Source of the DNA: Maricaulis salignorans
GTDB lineage: Bacteria; Pseudomonadota; Alphaproteobacteria; Caulobacterales; Maricaulaceae
DNA length: 64,000 bases
Assembly: GCF_900103475.1 (NCBI RefSeq)
Contig: NZ_FNHG01000003.1
Location: 124,001 to 188,000 of the forward strand
Direction of reading: 5' to 3'
The number at the start of each line of letters is the position of its first letter. Within the stretch, counting starts at the first letter, position 1. The notes beneath the pieces were generated by a model. That model worked only from the letters and a program-made list of their open reading frames with translations. It searched no databases and had not been told where the DNA came from. The translations under genes and the position numbers were made by a program. Positions 62,300 through 64,000 of the stretch are shown here, in pieces.

Positions 62300-63082
62300 A
62301 TGCGGGCGGGCGACAGACTCATCCTGACCCTGAGCGTCCTGGTTCTGGCGCTCACCCTGGTCGACATTCTCACGGGAGGCGGCGTCGCCGCCTGGTCAGC
62401 GGCACATCTGGCGAGCAGCGCCCATGCTGCCGGCAGCGTTCTGGGCGTGCTGGGGCGGATCGGCTGGCCGCTTCTGATGGTCCCGCTTCTGGCCGCGCTG
62501 GCCGGCCGTTTCATCACCCTGCCCGGCGCCCTGACCAGCGGTCTTCGCCGCGCAATCACCTTCATCGACACGATCAATTCCAGCATAGGCGGCGCCGCGC
62601 GCTGGTTTGCCTTGGGCCTGGTGATCGCCACCGCGACCGTCGTCGTGCAACGCTATGTGTTCGGCTATGCCTCGACCAAGCTGGCCGAGAGCGTGATCTA
62701 TATGCACGCCTTCCTCTTCCTGTTCGCTTCGGCCTCGACCCTGCTGGCCAATGGCCATGTCCGGGTCGATATTTTCTACGCGAAGATGGATGAGCGCGGC
62801 AAAGCCTGGGTCGATCTGATCGGCACCTATCTGGCGCTGATCCCGATGAATATCCTGATCCTGTGGACCTCGACCGGCTATATGAATTCAACCTGGCGCA
62901 TCCTGGAGCGGTCGCGCGAAGCCGATGGCCTGCCGCTCGTCTTCGCCCTGAAAACCGCCATTCCGCTGTTCGCCGTGTTGATGATCCTGCAGGGCATTTC
63001 GATGGCCGCCCGCGCCGCGTTGACGATTGCCGGCGACAAGGCACCTGCCACGCCGGCCAATGCCAGCGCCGGGGAGCTGTGA
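62300..63082 (+). CDS. dctQ: TRAP transporter small permease subunit (DctQ), N-terminally extended
   Basis: The 260-residue membrane protein has the DctQ core in its C-terminal half: WFALGLVIATATVVVQRYVFGYASTKLAESVIYMHAFLFLFASASTLLANGHVRVDIFYAKMDERGKAWVDLIGTYLALIPMNILILWTS spread over residues ~95-190. About 90 extra N-terminal residues contain two further membrane segments (LILTLSVLVLALTLVDILTG; GWPLLMVPLLAALAG), making it longer than typical DctQ (~160-180). It starts five bases after dctP and ends one base before dctM. Confidence 0.9.
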   Translation: MRAGDRLILTLSVLVLALTLVDILTGGGVAAWSAAHLASSAHAAGSVLGVLGRIGWPLLMVPLLAALAGRFITLPGALTSGLRRAITFIDTINSSIGGAARWFALGLVIATATVVVQRYVFGYASTKLAESVIYMHAFLFLFASASTLLANGHVRVDIFYAKMDERGKAWVDLIGTYLALIPMNILILWTSTGYMNSTWRILERSREADGLPLVFALKTAIPLFAVLMILQGISMAARAALTIAGDKAPATPANASAGEL

Positions 63083-63083
63083 G

Positions 63084-64000
63084 ATGAGCCTCTTCATCGA
63101 ACTCCTGCCCTTCCTGATGTTCCTGGCGGCCTTTGCCGCCCTGCTGCGCGGCTATCCGGTGGCCTTTACCCTGGCCGGTGTGGCGCTCGGATTTGCCCTG
63201 CTCGGCCTGACGCTGGACCTGTTTGACCCGGTGCATTTGCGCGCCTTCCCGCAGCGCATTTACGGCAATCTGATGGAGGTGGACCGCTCCATCCTCGTCG
63301 CCGTGCCGCTCTTCGTCTTCATGGGCGTCATGCTGGAAAAATCGCGCATCGCCGAGGAATTACTCGAGGCCATGGGGGCCCTGTTCGGCACCATGCGCGG
63401 CGGACTGGGGATATCCGTCATCATTGTCGGCGCCCTGCTGGCCGCTTCGACCGGCATTGTCGGCGCCACTGTCGTGACGATGGGCCTGCTCTCCCTGCCC
63501 ACCATGCTCAAGCGCGGCTATTCACCCGAACTCGCCGCCGGCTCGATCGCCGCCTCCGGCACGCTGGGCCAGATCATCCCGCCCTCCATCGTGCTGGTCC
63601 TGCTCGGTGACCAGATCTCCAATGCCTATCAGGAAGCCCAGCGCGCCCAGGGCATTTTCTCGCCCGACATCGTCTCGGTCGGCGATCTCTTCGCCGGCGC
63701 GCTGATCCCCGGCCTGCTTCTGGTGGGCATGTATATCCTCTACCAGGTCGGCATCGCGATCTTCCGCCCCAAGGACGCGCCCGCAGCGCCCGCCAGCGAA
63801 GGTGCCACTGACTGGGGCAAGCTCTTGCACGCCCTGCTGCCGCCACTGGCGCTGATGACCGCCGTGCTCGGCTCCATCCTCACCGGGCTGGCCACCCCCA
63901 CCGAAGCGGCCGGTGTCGGCGCTGTCGGCGCGACCTTTATCGCCGGGGCGCGCAATGCCGGCGCCGCCAAGAACCCCTTGCCGGGACAATTGATCGCCTT
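63084..64000 (+). CDS. dctM: TRAP transporter large permease subunit (DctM), partial
   Basis: The membrane permease subunit of the TRAP system; 305 codons are visible and the gene runs beyond the window. MSLFIELLPFLMFLAAFAALLRGYPVAFTLAGVALGFALLG is the usual DctM N-terminus, followed by RIYGNLMEVDRSILVAVPLFVFMGVMLEKSRIAEELLEAMGALFG, GGLGISVIIVGALLAASTGIVGATVVTMGLLSLPTMLKRGYSPELAAGSIAASGTLGQIIPPSIVLVLLGDQ and GLATPTEAAGVGAVG. A cytosolic insertion (YQEAQRAQGIFSPDIVSVGD) precedes the middle TMs. It follows dctQ directly. Confidence 0.93.
   Translation, partial: MSLFIELLPFLMFLAAFAALLRGYPVAFTLAGVALGFALLGLTLDLFDPVHLRAFPQRIYGNLMEVDRSILVAVPLFVFMGVMLEKSRIAEELLEAMGALFGTMRGGLGISVIIVGALLAASTGIVGATVVTMGLLSLPTMLKRGYSPELAAGSIAASGTLGQIIPPSIVLVLLGDQISNAYQEAQRAQGIFSPDIVSVGDLFAGALIPGLLLVGMYILYQVGIAIFRPKDAPAAPASEGATDWGKLLHALLPPLALMTAVLGSILTGLATPTEAAGVGAVGATFIAGARNAGAAKNPLPGQLIA

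Overview
The window looks like a chromosomal segment of a motile, aerobic alphaproteobacterium of the Caulobacterales/Maricaulales type (Hyphomonadaceae or Maricaulis-like). This rests on high GC content, an alphaproteobacterial gene order (glyA-nrdR-rib-nusB-thiL; ihfA-fabH-plsX-Cbp3-like chaperone), ALA synthase (HemA, C4 pathway), a MucR regulator, a double cold-shock-domain protein, a membrane H+-pyrophosphatase, class I PHA synthase and MotB. No organism name can be proved from the sequence alone. There are no rRNA genes, CRISPR arrays, prophages or insertion sequences. Four tRNA genes are present: Arg-TCT, Pro-TGG, Glu-TTC and Pro-GGG.

Layout. 1-8.5 kb: the mfd N-terminus and sdhE diverge from recG, followed by a DUF502 membrane protein, a DUF3089 protein lacking its serine nucleophile, kdsA, a photolyase and a small exported protein. 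8.7-13.6 kb: sulfur metabolism (sseA-metC), then a divergent zur / ZnuD-like receptor pair around a double Zur-box-like sequence. 13.6-19.8 kb: three tRNAs interleaved with a complex I accessory subunit, a DUF192 protein, the cold-shock protein, an atypical QueD/PTPS-family protein, recJ, glpX and a lipoprotein. 19.8-26.7 kb: phaC with a histone-H1-like tail, rplM-rpsI, a PhoX-like protein overlapping a lipoprotein gene, and heme A synthase. 27-31.2 kb: merR-type regulator, ihfA, fabH, plsX, the cytochrome bc1 chaperone and bamE. 31.3-40.1 kb: hppA, then the glyA-nrdR-ribD(reductase only)-ribE-ribBA-like-ribH-nusB-thiL operon. 40.4-43 kb: mucR, a small DUF6898-like gene, hemA and a MarR/LdtR-type regulator. 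43-47.4 kb: valine catabolism (isobutyryl-CoA dehydrogenase, HIBYL-CoA hydrolase, 3-hydroxyisobutyrate dehydrogenase) with a VapBC module inside it. 47.4-50.2 kb: hemB, an AT-richer HEPN-like gene and a second transsulfuration-family enzyme. 50.3-57.3 kb: small membrane protein, GNAT, a TRIC/DUF389/beta-hydroxyacid dehydrogenase operon, a penicillin-acylase-family Ntn hydrolase and a flavin reductase. 57.4-64 kb: motB, an SLC13-type permease, bpt and a TRAP transporter (dctPQM) running off the edge.

Most of the window is ordinary core genome and I do not see a clear-cut new multi-gene system. The observations most worth following are local: a riboflavin operon whose RibD lacks the deaminase domain and whose RibBA lacks GTP cyclohydrolase II zinc ligands; a PHA synthase carrying an Ala/Lys/Pro DNA-binding-like tail; a toxin-antitoxin pair translationally coupled to valine-degradation genes; a candidate stand-alone HEPN protein coupled to a PLP enzyme; and two enzyme-family proteins (DUF3089 and PTPS) missing canonical active-site or metal residues.
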